This document shows positions 11,086-22,591 of a stretch of 64,000 nucleotides of DNA, in pieces. The stretch's first letter is position 1. Every line of letters begins with the position of its first letter. The stretch covers positions 14,133,106-14,197,105 of the forward strand of contig OZ023196.1 in assembly GCA_963995505.1 (NCBI GenBank). The letters run 5' to 3'. Position numbers and translations under genes: made by a program. The DNA is from Hypericum androsaemum (Eukaryota > Streptophyta > Magnoliopsida > Malpighiales > Hypericaceae). The notes beneath the pieces were generated by a model. It was not told the origin of the DNA, did not search any database, and saw only the letters and a program-made list of their open reading frames with translations.

Positions 11086-11786
11086 AAGAATGCAGCTACA
11101 GGGATGTGATTTTAACGAGTCTTTAAAATGTAGCTTTATTTTGCTACATGTAGTATGATGGTTTTAGACGTTTGACTCTAGGTTATATCAGTTTGGTATA
11201 TTTTTTAAATATGCTAATTATATGGGCTGTGACAAATCTTGTGACAAATCTTCCCCCGCTAAAAATTACCCAAACAGGCACTTATAACAAAATTAAAAAG
11301 GGAAAACTACTTTGCCAAAAAGGAAAACCAATACTGTTCAACTTTTATTCTCGCCAACAATGTAAATATATTATACCATTTATAGATTACAGAAAATCAA
11401 CAAGTTTGGATGCTACCTGGTCGAAATCCAATAACAACCTAATATTCTTCTCTTAAAAGAAAATAAATCTACGTCATTTGGGTTATAGCTAGTCAATCTA
11501 AGAGGTATGAAATTCGAATCATTGAAAATATAACAATGTTAAATTCTTTTGGGAGAACTTTGTTATCATCTTAAAAATTTACCAGTTTGAACCTGCATTA
11601 GTTCGGGTGAGTGAGTGTCTGATTATCAACAGACATAAAAAAACTAGCCATAGTACAAGATGGCGAAAATGACGAAATGAAATATTTTCGTCCTATATAA
11701 ATGATACATTTTTCCTTCCCAAAAGAAAAGGAAACAATTAACAAAAAGCTCATAACAATTGATCAAAACAAATCCCTAACTAATCA
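11086..11786. other. Spacer downstream of SAUR copy A
   Basis: AT-rich and without a supportable gene. From about 11580 it aligns with 44400-44600 in block B (for example the AAAATGACGAAAT stretch). The 11172-11456 open frame is short, AT-rich and has no counterpart in block B, so I do not call it a gene. Confidence 0.5.
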
Positions 11787-12311
11787 TCATCTACAAGTTT
11801 GAAAATGATGAGTACTACTACTATTGAGCTCATAACTCTCAGGAGAGTGACAACCAAAATCATGCAAGCTGGCCACTCTCTTCTTCTGCTCCACAACTTT
11901 CAAGATCTTTTCAAACAAGGACACCTCACATGGGATCTTCAATACTCCTTCTTGTTGGAACCCAAACTCCTCCTCAGCTTCCCTCAAAAGCATCCCAAAT
12001 GCTTGGTGGCCCAAGTACTCTGTGGGGATAATGTACCTCTTCAGCTCATCCCCTACACAAACTGCCATGTACCCTTTAGGGACAAACTCAGTGTTCCCTC
12101 CATTGGAAGCTGCACTTGACACATCTGTGAAGGAAAGTGTCCTCTTGATGAACTTGATGCTCTTGCTCCTATTAAGGTTGCTGCTAGAGGAGGAGGAAGA
12201 AATGGTTGCAGCTGAGGAAGAGGTGGCTTTGTTCTTCCACTTCTTGAGTAGTTGTTGGAGCCTAACAATGTCACTTATTTTGCTAGACTTGCTCCTTGGA
12301 CATTGATCCAT
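11787..12311 (-). CDS. SAUR: SAUR-family auxin-responsive protein, copy A
   Basis: An intronless 174-residue protein. After a basic, Ser-rich N-terminus (MDQCPRSKSSKISDIVRLQQ) comes the SAUR domain at about residues 65-140, with the hallmark words YMAVCVGDELKRYIIPTEYL, HQAFGMLLREAEEEFGFQQ and GVLKIPC. Many SAUR proteins inhibit PP2C.D phosphatases and so activate plasma-membrane H+-ATPases and cell expansion; that is family knowledge. Compared with copy B (44602-45156) it lacks nine residues near the C-terminus and one Ser, all in frame, so both copies look functional. A minus-strand TATA box lies ~130 bp upstream. The N-terminus is longer than in the shortest SAURs, which fits the SAUR36/71-like subgroup loosely. 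Confidence 0.92.
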   Translation of the reverse strand: MDQCPRSKSSKISDIVRLQQLLKKWKNKATSSSAATISSSSSSSNLNRSKSIKFIKRTLSFTDVSSAASNGGNTEFVPKGYMAVCVGDELKRYIIPTEYLGHQAFGMLLREAEEEFGFQQEGVLKIPCEVSLFEKILKVVEQKKRVASLHDFGCHSPESYELNSSSTHHFQTCR

Positions 12312-12437
12312 TATGAAAGAACTAAGATAGGGTGGAATTTGTTGTTTTTTGTGATGTGGGATTTTGTTGCTTCATTTGCTTGATGTGATGGAAGAGGGAT
12401 TGCTACAAGTGAGAAGGTGTGAGAGGTGGTGGTGAGA

Positions 12438-12446
12438 ATTTATAGA
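12438..12446 (-). promoter_or_regulatory. TATA box of SAUR copy A
   Basis: CTATAAATT on the minus strand, about 130 bp upstream of the ATG at 12311. The same box sits at the equivalent place in front of copy B (45281-45289), so it is conserved across the duplication. Confidence 0.65.
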
Positions 12447-13867
12447 GGAGATGCTTGGCCTCTGTGTCATCATGTATGTATTTTTTTTAATCAAAACTAC
12501 TTGTTATCATACAGACATTATTTAACCGATTAATATAGGATTGAATTTATTAAATTTTAAATAGTTAAGTATCAAGTTTTAATGTAATTATATTCTGAAT
12601 ACTCAGATTCTAAACTTATTTAGTCAATTTAGAACAATTTTTTACCAGTTATTTACGTGCTTGAAATACCTTCTGTATGTGAGCAGTGATTTATTGTTTG
12701 GTCAGTACATATTTATTAAGTTCCATGTGAGATGAGATAAATTAATCATTGGAGTTAGAGCACGTCGGTTGCGGGTGCAACTGCCTTTGTAATCAGTAGC
12801 CTATCTGAACTTTTTTGGGTTTTGTTTATTCAATCCCCAGTTGATTAGATTCCACATTTACCAAGTTTGACTCTGCCTTCCTTTACTTATGTTTTTTATT
12901 TAACTGCTTCACTCAACTAATTTTTTCTATTTACCAACAAGCAATTACATACGAGTGACATAGTTATTTTAGCTTATTCAAGGGGTCTTGACTTTAAGTT
13001 TACGAAAATACAGCATTTTTAAATACTTATTAAAAAAATTTGTTATCTTTCAATGTTCTATTCAACTCGAACTTAAATTAGTCGACCAAATAAATGTTTC
13101 GATAGCATGTCATATAAAAAACTAATTCCATTTATCTCTCTCCTTTCCTCCCTTTTTGGCTAGTTCTAAATCTTCTGTTCTCTTTAAGGATTTTATTGCG
13201 CAAGAAGCAATTTTTTCGCATCGAGCAAGTAAAATTGTTTGTTTTATATAAACAAAAGCAAGTAAAATTTTTTAGATTTTTTTATTAACGTTATAAAAAT
13301 GGTCGGCGAAAATTCCATATATTTATTTGGTGGGAGGAAGTTGACATCATGTAGTTACTTTAATTTCGCTCCTTTGACAAACAAAAGTATGCTTAATATT
13401 TCCCCCCAAAATAAATGCCAATATCACCAATATATAATCCTCCAAAACCGAAAATCCCTTATCTTCTTTATTTTTTTGCATTAGCATCTCCATTTACCCA
13501 TTGGTGCAAAACTAAAATTCGATCTACTATAGGTATATTTATAAAGACTTTGACTTTGTCAACGTGCCATGAAATGAATAGTCGTGTAGACAACGACAAA
13601 TTACGAGGTTAACTCGATCTGATTCTAAATTAGAATTTTAAAATCTAATTTTGAAATCTAACCCAAAATCTTAAAAAAATGAGTATGTGATTTTGCTACA
13701 CTTACAAACAAACCCATAGTAAATTGACTATTTCACATTTATTTATAGCAATTTGTCACGGATGCAACCGCTTCAACAGTCAAAACTTCCACAAAGCATC
13801 TGGTGGGTGCTAACCTATGATATTATTATAACGCTTAATTTTCATCAACTTGGTCTTTGCAATTGTA
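12447..13867. other. SAUR upstream region and AT-rich spacer (block A)
   Basis: No gene is visible. The region aligns with 45290-46680 in block B with many small indels, including GAGTTAGAGCACGTCGGTTG (about 12754) shared by both. I found no clear TGTCTC auxin-response element by eye in the first 500 bases upstream of the SAUR start. Confidence 0.5.
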
Positions 13868-13872
13868 TATAT

Positions 13873-14302
13873 TGTTGGGAAAGGACCCACTTTTCCGTAG
13901 ACCCAAACAACGCAACGAACAACACCGGAGCAAGATCTACGAACACAACGAGGAGATCGACCACAACTACGAATAAAGAAGACTCACCCGCAAACAAGAA
14001 CAACAGATTTGGTCACCCGGTTCGATCTTAACCGATCTACGTCCGGGGGCGTACCAAACCAGGAGATTTCACTATATCAAGCTCGATCTACACTTTAGAG
14101 CTTCACTCGCTCAACAATGATAGTTTCTCTCTCCTCTTCTCTCTCTCTCTCTCTACAAAGATGAAGAAGTACAAATAGTGACTGAGAGGTGGGTATTTAT
14201 AGTGCCCGAAGGACTTGCGATCGCAAGTTGGCTTGCGATCGCAAGTTGGGTCGAATCGGGGACTTTCTACACCCCCGGTGTCCGAAGTCTCCATACCCAA
14301 CA
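13873..14302 (-). mobile_element. Solo LTR, family 1, copy 2 (block A only)
   Basis: A 430-bp LTR starting TGTTGGG and ending CCCAACA, with a perfect 5-bp target duplication TATAT (13868-13872 and 14303-14307). It matches the LTR at 5857-6336 over the outer half. On the minus strand the TATA box (CACTATAAATACCC) is followed by a GA-rich leader. Immediately upstream of the TATA box are two tandem palindromes built on CTTGCGATCGCAAG (14213-14228 and 14232-14245), missing from the other copy. Block B has no insertion here (near 46700). Confidence 0.9.
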
Positions 14303-14307
14303 TATAT

Positions 14308-16709
14308 TTGGTGTTCCAATAAATGCCATCCACAGATTTTGAGCCTTAAAATTATCCATCAACTGTAATGGGTTCAACCTTATTTTATTGGATTCTGAAT
14401 GCTCTGAGGATCGTGGAAGATGAGACTCAAGAAATTCCATGTGAAAGGCTCTTTATTTTATGGTGAAAGATGGAGGTACAATTAGAGGACTATCAAGTTG
14501 GCACTGACATAGGCTAAAGAACATGAAACCCTTTTACCTTCTTAAAAAATAATTCATTTAATTATACATATCAAATAATTGTAAGAGTGGAGTGTGTAAC
14601 ATACAACATACACCGTAAACACTAACTGGTCCAACCATATTCGATTATGAATCAATGGTAGAAGATGCAGGGGATACCGTAGGTAATACACCTGAAACAA
14701 AACTAATTAACAACGTTGAATGTAGTACTTTTATAGTAAAAACAAATTGCTATGAGAATCAATATGGCTTTAGCTTAATGACAATGATGAATATTTTAAG
14801 TTACTCGTTAGATGCTAAAAATTGAAGGACTTTTTTTCTTAGAGAAAAGAAACAGAAAGGACAAAAAGTTGATACATCATACATGCACGTTATGCTATAA
14901 GAGATAAAAATTAAAATGATCCCATGTTACAACTGTGTACTCAAAGGTTAAAGTTCAAAAATATTTATTATCTTTTTAATTATAACAATTAGAGAAATAA
15001 AAAATTATAAGCTACCTTTTGACCATTCGATTCCTAATTTGAACGCACAAAAGTATGCTTGTACGTACAACATTCAATTGGTAGGAAGATTAATAATAAT
15101 TAATGCACCAGAATGTGGTTCTCTAGGCATTAAATAAGAACTGAATATGTTAAGAATTGTCTCAATTTTCTAGTTACATAGAACTCCATATTAAATAGGG
15201 TTTTCTGTTTTGTACCTAATTGTAGGTTTAGTTTTGTTTTAGGCAATGGCTGCGAACCTTCTGCACATATTTTGATTATCGTCTCGGCTGTGTAGAACCA
15301 TGTAAATTGTATATCTTCTATTTCTCTTAGTTACTATTTGAGTATCTAAACTTTCCCTAATTATTTGGTCAATAGTCAACGCAAACGGACAAGATTGTAT
15401 AGTTTTTAATATCAATGTCCACTAATCGAAGTTGTGCACTAATCCATATTTTAAGCTACTGAAATCAAATTGCCTCGGTTAGTAGAATATCAGTATATTA
15501 TAAGTTGGGAAAAGTTTCTTTTTTTTATATCTCAATAATTTATTAATGATTACGAAGACTAATGATGAGTTGCTACTAAAACTTGTAATCATTTTGGCCT
15601 AACATGGCTTTTCTAGTGGTTTGCACCATGATTTAACTATATAATATACGCATCTTCTTGTGCACATGACACCTGCACATGGAGATCAGTTGTAGCCTTA
15701 ACAAATTGTAATGCATTACAAAAGTTTTAACATTCAATTCTTAAAGTTGTAAAAATTTACTTTAACAAAATTATATAAATTTTTATCCGTTTTAAACATA
15801 ACCTTCACTCCAAAACGAAATCTTTCATGACAAACACCAAACTGAAAACATACTAATGGTAGTTCTTCAACCACAACATGGGTGGAGCCGAATAATTTTT
15901 CATGTGGCAGATATGTTCATCATTTATAATTAATAATATTTTTGGCAAAAGTACCAATTTAGTTGGTGTAAATCTAATTTTGTGTGTGGTCAAATTAATT
16001 TTTTTTACCTTAATATCTATTCTAAGCAGCTCTTCCATTGAACAAGACAAACCAACATAAAGAAAATCACTATGATCACTACAAAAAATTCAGCCAAACT
16101 CAACATGAGTCCAATTTTTTAAAAAGGTAATGGTTTATATTAATCACCAAGAAGATACATACATGTTGTAGGGTGCCCCTTTAACGAGAAAGCAGTCATT
16201 AACTTTATTAAAATTTTATCATGACAAAATTAGAAAAAGAATACTACGTTAAACTGCCGATACACAACATACACCGTAAACTATGAAACATATACATAGG
16301 AGGCGAGGTGCATCAACCGATACACCAAGCCCAAATAGAAATATACCTATACATTCATGAAACTAAGCCCCACTTCAACAGAAGTGTCCCCAGAATTACT
16401 TCTATGTCAAAAGACTACAACTACAAACTCATACTTTGACCAAGTATAATCTCCTTGGTGTATTCATGAAGAAACTATCATAACCAAAGCAAACTATTAA
16501 ACTACGCGCGCTTTGATCAACTAGTAAAAAAATTATTCTAATTTAACTATGTCTCGAGTTTGAGTTCTTAGAAACGCAACAATATTAAATACTTGTTAGT
16601 ATAACTTTGTCACCTAAGTCATAAGAGTCTTCCGCCTCCTCGTAGATATTAACTTACTGGATTTTACATGACCTCTACATAGACACTAATAATCATTCAA
16701 AGCGAGAGA
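14308..16709. other. Intergenic spacer (block A)
   Basis: No gene is seen. The sequence aligns with about 46700-48600 of block B. A ~280-bp stretch at about 16115-16390 is absent from block B; its left edge is T/A-rich like a minus-strand LINE tail, but I could not define a target duplication. Confidence 0.45.
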
Positions 16710-17205
16710 ACTTTTTATAAGTGGATGTGATTTTATTATAATATTTACATTTACAATTTACTTAAGTAAAATTGTAAATCCCTCGTACAAGTTTGTACGA
16801 GACAACAGCCTCGAATTTCAATAAAAATCCTACCCTATTAAAATTCGGTGGAAAAACAGTACTCGGAAAACACCGTTGATCACCCTAACGAGGAAGGTTC
16901 AGCCAGCACTTAGTTTAGTGCTCCTACCAACACAAGGTGGACAGGATAGTAACAAATCTTGTCTCATTTTTTAGGATCGGTGGGTCAATTCTTACTCCTT
17001 AAAAAATGACAAAATTATGCGTAGGATGGGAACAAAATCTAATACCGTCTAAAGCCCCAGGGTTTAGGCCAATCTGTCTTAAGGAAAAAAAAATTCCAGC
17101 ACTCCTGCAAGCTATGTAAATACAACAGGAGGTCTTGTCCGCCAATTTAACCAAATCATCCATTCTCGGACACGGAATAAGATGGAATGGATTAGCAACT
17201 CTCTA
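16710..17205 (-). mobile_element. 5'-truncated LINE/SINE-like insertion (block A only)
   Basis: The insert is flanked by perfect 13-bp copies of TCAAAGCGAGAGA (16697-16709 and 17206-17218); block B has one copy (near 49370, TCAAAGCGAGTGA) followed directly by the shared downstream sequence. The minus-strand 3' end reads ...CCACTTATAAAAAG, an A-rich tail. There is no coding content. Poly(A)-like end plus variable-length target duplication indicates target-primed reverse transcription. Whether it is a LINE 3' end or a SINE cannot be decided by reading alone. Confidence 0.75.
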
Positions 17206-17218
17206 TCAAAGCGAGAGA

Positions 17219-18880
17219 TAAGTACACCAACTTATTGAAAGTTACATTTTCTAGACGTATGATATTTTAATTCATTTTTTCCCTGATTTAGGGACAGAAA
17301 ATCCTTGCCATATTTCTAATAGGTTGCTTCCCAATTGCTGACATAAGATTTGTTTGTTCAGCCCACATTGGTGTAGGTTCATTGAACAGTAGCAAATGAT
17401 AGAGCCAGATGATTCTCCTAAAACACAGAATCCCTGTTTAATTGCTACTAAGGCCGATGTCCAATCATCCAATTTCCCACCGAACCGAAATATATTGTTC
17501 AGATTTGATGCTCTGCGTCCAAATATTTTTGAATTAATGGAGATATATATAAAAGGATGTTTGTCCAACGTCACCGGACGAAGTGAAGGGTTAAATTTCT
17601 TACTATAATAATTTACTCTGAAAAATGGTGGTATCTCTGGGTATGCTATGATTGCTCTAGGCATCATCAACCAGTATCCAAGTACACATACATAAAGAAA
17701 AATTATTTTCTTCTAAAATTTTATTTTTAGTACCTGAGCATATCAAATAGGAAGTAGTTAAGTATGTTGATGTGAATAAATGTCAAAAAAAATTGAAAAG
17801 AGAAAAAGTAAGATCCCTAAATTTGCCTAAATTAAAAAATGTTGGTTTCTCCTTGTAGGTTTAAGGGAATGAGGCCAATGAGCACTTATTCTAACTGTAT
17901 AAGAGAGAAGTAGGGATTAGACTTAAAATGATTAGGGTTAAAACGTGTGAGAAGATTCTACTTATAAAAGACAATCAAAGGAATGAGGCGAAGAGATTTG
18001 AACTTAATTTTTCTGTTCTTACTGTAGATTTTGACAAGTTCAACTTGCTCAAACTAATAGTGTGAACTTTAAAAAATAGCAAATGGAGCTACTAATCAGT
18101 TTTCTGAAATTCGAAGAGAATCTCAGATGTAGTGCATTGAGCTGATTTATAAGTGTGAAAATTGTCTCAAGGTTTTGGATTAGATACAAAAATTTTAACA
18201 TAATAAAAATTCACATGAAACATTATGTCGGATGAGAGATTTCTGGTCCGAAGTTGTCATGCACTAAGCCTAACAAAGAACTTCCGGTGTAAACATGGAT
18301 TTGTATTGTCATGCTCTAAATGAATCAGTGGCAAGGTCTTTGTACCATGTCAGTTTCTATCATCTCGTGTCATGCCATGTCATCGAGACCAGATCTTTGA
18401 GGCCCGCTCCATTGGTAAAGAGCCGGGTGGAGATTTGAGATTGATGTCCAAGAGCGAGATTCAAACCTCGAGGAGTAAAAATCAACTTATAGAAAACCGC
18501 GAATGTCCTCAAGAGAATTAGTACAAAACCAAGGGGGGTATAGCTAGAGGTAAAAGAAAAAACAAGCATTGAATGTAATGTAGTGGACAGAAAATGTTCG
18601 GTTAGGAAGCGCAGTCAGTCAGTAGAGAAAATGATAGGGCATGGAGGAGATTTTCTGCAGAAGATCGCACGTGAAGCTCTGCATCTAATTGGTTTTACTT
18701 CATGTGCACATGTTGAAACAGATTGCATAGACCCTAGCAGTTAAATGCTCGAACTAAAAATCGGATCGGGACGATATCTGATAACGTTATCTCATCAATT
18801 ATCAGAGAACTCAAATCATTTGAACATACAGCAGTGATCCAGTAACAGCTGAAATCACCCTACAAAAATTTCCTAGGTAC
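17219..18880. other. Intergenic spacer (block A)
   Basis: No gene is supported. The 17272-17670 (minus) frame has shared but broken sequence in block B (49400-49850), where stops interrupt it, so it is unlikely to be coding. The region just downstream of the synthase (18590-18880) aligns with 50850-51250. Confidence 0.5.
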
Positions 18881-21636
18881 TTACACGAGATAGGAAGACA
18901 TGAGGTTCCAGCTAATTCTCATGTGCATTGGCATCCTCGCCACAAACCGGAGAATGTCTGGCTTGTCCCGAAGGGCCGGGTACATGTTTTCTGGCTTTCG
19001 GTCCAGAATAGGGATGTACTTTGCCATATTGGGAAGTACAACCTCCCTACAGTGGAGGTGCAGTAGAGGGACCTTGGACAGAACACTTCCTTTCTGGACA
19101 TCAAGATTTGCAGGCCTTCGCAACTTGTATGGCTCCCCTGAAAGTGGCTCAACGTTGATTTGAGGCATTTGCTTCCATTTCTTGTGCATAAACCAGCCGT
19201 ATTTGTAGTCTCCCACGATTGGAGTTCCCAAAGCTTCAGCGCAATGTACCCGGAGCTGTATAAAAATGGATAAGGACACATCAGAAACATATCAAAGGCG
19301 TGTCCAGCTTAATCTGAAGTCGCCCAAACCGAATAACACAATCACATACTCCTAACCACACAAACATGTAGCATATTACATCTTAATCCATGACCTCACA
19401 CAGTCAAACTAGACACGATCAGTCAAGTTAATTAAATAATTATCCACGATATAGAGATAGTAGCATACCACTAACTTAACTTGCTAGACATGGAAACTCT
19501 TTCTTTAACTAATCAATGGAATGGACGCAGGGGAAATTTTGAAGATGTGCTGAAACTTGTGTGGCCAGTTTTTACTCCTTTTACAGAAGTTCCACATTAC
19601 CTGATCTTTTCGACCTGTAAGTGGACGCAATTCAATCCATGAGCATCCGTTTATCATAGGCCCCATCACTCGATATTCAGTTATAGCGTCTTGCCGAGCT
19701 TCCAAACCGGAACACTGAGCCAATATAACTCTCTCGGACTTCCCGTCATCAAGAATCACCTAAAACAAAGAGTATCTGGTGTTGCATTCAATTTATGTGA
19801 TTTATCCAGGTATGCCAGTTCTTGCTCTGAAGAGGCGAAGAGAGCAAGAACCTTTGACAGGGGAGCATGAATCAGGCCTTCTTTCTCTTGGGGACGGCCG
19901 ATAACTAATGCCCAGTACCGTTGATATGTTGCCTCACGGGCATCATCCCACTCCTAGTAACAATGTGTCTTGGTAAGGAGTACCAAATATTTGCAAAATG
20001 TATAAGAATAAAAATCTTCCGCTTCTTCTTAAGGTAGTACAACCTAACAGGCAACAGCAATACCTTGCAGCGGGATGTTGATTCGCTATGGCCACTGAAT
20101 AACCATTGAAGATGTGAAACACTTCCTTCTGTTCTTCCCATTAGAAGAAGGCCACTGCTCTCTCTATCAAGCCGGTGGACCAGAAAGAATCATCATGAGT
20201 AAGAGGAAAAATGGAAGAACCGTCCAACTTCTGTTCCTAAAGCTCTTTACCTTGCTGAAACGTATAAAATTAACCAAACCGTACAGGATTAATACTAGCC
20301 TATATCGCGGTCACATTCAACAAGGGCGCATCAACACCAACAGAAAGTTTAGCCTAACAAGCAGTCCTATGGACCATCAAAAACATGCAAGCATTTGAAT
20401 GCAGTTGTTAGGAACCTAAAAGCTCACCAACTTTGGACCCTCATCGGAGCCATAAGACAGAGCTGCAGCGGCCAATGCATCCATGCTATTATGAACTGGC
20501 ATATTCCCCCGCCGCATTGCAACACAAACAAATAACAAGAACAAGTTAATAAATCAAAGTCTGCAGGACTACATACAAGCATGCAGAGTCCTCCATCTCT
20601 AACCTTGACCGGGACTCTCGGTGGCTTATTCAGCACAAGTATAGCAGAGTCCTATGACATCAAACAAATCAAAGATCAAAAAAACACATAAAACTAACTA
20701 AAAACCAAAGATCACCCAAAGCTCATCCTCAACACACATTGTACTCGACCAACCTCCGGATCGGCATTCGGGTGCAAAGTCCCGCTCGGGATGGTATCAA
20801 ACCTCTTCTTAATCCTAGTCTCGGCAATCGACACTGGCACGCAGACCCTCATCCCTTTCTCCACCGCGTCCCCTATGTTGACCTGTTCACAAGCTGGCAA
20901 TCAACTAACTATTAAACCCCTCACAATCACACCAATAACCAAACACCCTCACTCTCTTCTCCGAATCGAAACTCCAACAACTCCCACCTTTCGCATCGGC
21001 ATCCCTTCCTTCTCCAAGTACACCTAGAAACATCGAAAACTGTTTGAATTTTTATGTCCAACCCAGAACCTCGCGCGAGCACAACAATGGGCAGGGGATC
21101 AACCTGCTTCGATACTATGGTAGAATCTCCATATCCAACTCAAAATCTTAAAGCTATGGGTCGGTGGATTTTCAACATTTATAAACTAGTCCATCACTTT
21201 TGTACTAAGCAATGCGGGATTCTAACGGAAAGAAATTGTTAGGCTCTGTTTGTTTCGCTAGGAAATGTTTTCCCTAATGAAAAGAATTCTGCCCTAAAAG
21301 TACGTAGAAATTCATTTTCCGGGTAAAAAATTTCCCGTAAAACAAACGGAGCCTTATTGAAACTCACGAGGCCTTTGTTGAAATGGGAGCGGACAACGGT
21401 GTCGTCGACCTCGTCGAAGTAATACTTGAGCCACGTGACGGCGGTGACGCGAGAAGAGGTGGAGTTCCGTCCGGGGAGAGGGTGGCCGGGGAAGGGGGGA
21501 AGCGAGAGGAGCTGACGTGGCATGGGCCCTGCTTTAGGGGGCCCGAAGCGGGCGACGTTGTTTGCGACCCGGATGACGGGCTCGGACCGGGCGATCCGGG
21601 AGAAGCTCCGGAGGTGGCGGTGGGGTCGGGGAGCAT
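18881..21636 (-). pseudogene. RluA-type RNA pseudouridine synthase, broken copy A
   Basis: This is the block A counterpart of the intact gene at 51252-54026, with the same nine-exon layout and the last exon (18881-19255) open and nearly identical. Three lesions relative to copy B are visible. A 7-bp deletion in exon 1 near 21618 shifts the frame before the conserved core. A 14-bp deletion in exon 3 near 20757 removes the end of the exon and shifts the frame. The acceptor before exon 6 (20181-20182) reads TG instead of AG, directly in front of the catalytic HRLD segment. Exons 4, 5, 7 and 8 retain readable sequence. An N-terminally shortened product from an internal Met (MPRQLLSL) would escape only the first lesion. 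I therefore call a pseudogene. Confidence 0.88.
21039..21354 (-). mobile_element. TRIM remnant plus small MITE in intron 1 of the synthase (copy A)
   Basis: Positions about 21039-21235 correspond to the TRIM at 53415-53595 in block B: an LTR-like unit with TAGAATCTCCATATCCAACT and a decayed primer-binding site (CGATACTATG). Next to it, 21241-21354 is a ~114-bp MITE with inverted ends AGGCTCTGTTTGTTT and AAACAAACGGAGCCT. Both are present in both blocks, so they predate the duplication. Confidence 0.7.
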
Positions 21637-22345
21637 CGGGGAAGGATTTGCGCCGCGCGCGAGTGCATGTGTGGGTCCCGGGGGTTGAGGCGGGTCCGGG
21701 GTCGGGCTGTTTGGAGCGGCTTTGGGTCCGGCCCGGAAATACAAAAATAACAATTAGCGATAAATCTAACTATATAAAAAAATATCTAAAAAATAACAAT
21801 CTATTCATACTTTACTAAATTTTTTCATGGTAAAATTTTGTAATAGTTATTAATTTAAATATTTATAAAACTATAAGCTATAAGAAACTAATGCTTAACT
21901 CAACAATTACTTACGTAATAGAATTTGAACTTTTAGGAATGCAATCATATTTAAATAATTGTTATAAAAATTTTGTAATATTTTAAATGTCTTAACTAGT
22001 TCAAATTTTAATTAATCAATTTATTAAGTATTAGAATATATTTAGGTACCAAGAATATCAACCGGAAAAAACACATAAGATACTAACGCATGAAATGCGA
22101 TAATAATAACAACACAAAACTGCTAGATTAAATTAATTAAAACGGATGTCTGATTATTCTAACTCATGCAGTTAATTTAATTTCCAAGTAACCCACCAGG
22201 CCACCGCAGCCTAAACATTACGTTACCAAATTTTTCCAAAATAAAATCCCAAGCAACAGCCCTTTGCCATCCCATCCAATTCACAACTACCCAAAAAGAA
22301 AACTTTCAATTTGGTCCTTAAAGAATTCCAGAAAAAAGAAAGAAG

Positions 22346-22591
22346 ATGGCCTCCACCAAAATCAACATTATTTCAACTCTATTCCTCTTGGTTGTGTTAT
22401 TTTCATCTGTGGAAATGGGCCTGGGGGCCCGAAACCTTCTCCAGCCCAGCGTCCCACAGATACCTCGGCTCCCAATTTTCGGCCCATGGCCATGGCCCGT
22501 GATCCCCATCCCCATCGCCCAGTCCCCGGGTAACTCTCCCAATAGCGTCTCCATTCCTCCATCCACGGCTCCGTCTCCGAGCGGATTTTGA
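22346..22591 (+). CDS. Small secreted proline-rich peptide, copy A
   Basis: An 81-residue intronless protein. Residues 1-28 form a signal peptide (ISTLFLLVVLFSSVEMGLGA), probably cut near GLGA/RNLL. The mature ~53 residues are rich in Pro (LPIFGPWPWPVIPIPIAQSP) and end in SIPPSTAPSPSGF. No cysteines are present, so it is not a defensin or lipid-transfer type. A cell-wall or signalling role is plausible but only inferred; I do not recognise the family. Copy B (54741-54986) has the same length with about seven residue changes concentrated in the mature part. It is divergent from the pseudouridine synthase, ~710 bp apart, as in block B. The TATA-like ATATAAAA of copy B is AAATAAAA here, so expression may differ. 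Confidence 0.75.
   Translation: MASTKINIISTLFLLVVLFSSVEMGLGARNLLQPSVPQIPRLPIFGPWPWPVIPIPIAQSPGNSPNSVSIPPSTAPSPSGF

Noticed and set aside
17272..17670. 132-codon minus-strand frame in block A
   Set aside because: The corresponding block B sequence is interrupted, no domain is recognised, and the codon pattern is AT-rich noise.
21364..21753. 129-codon Pro/Ser-rich minus-strand frame
   Set aside because: Its first part is exon 1 of synthase copy A; after the 7-bp deletion it continues out of frame and so looks like a different Pro-rich protein.
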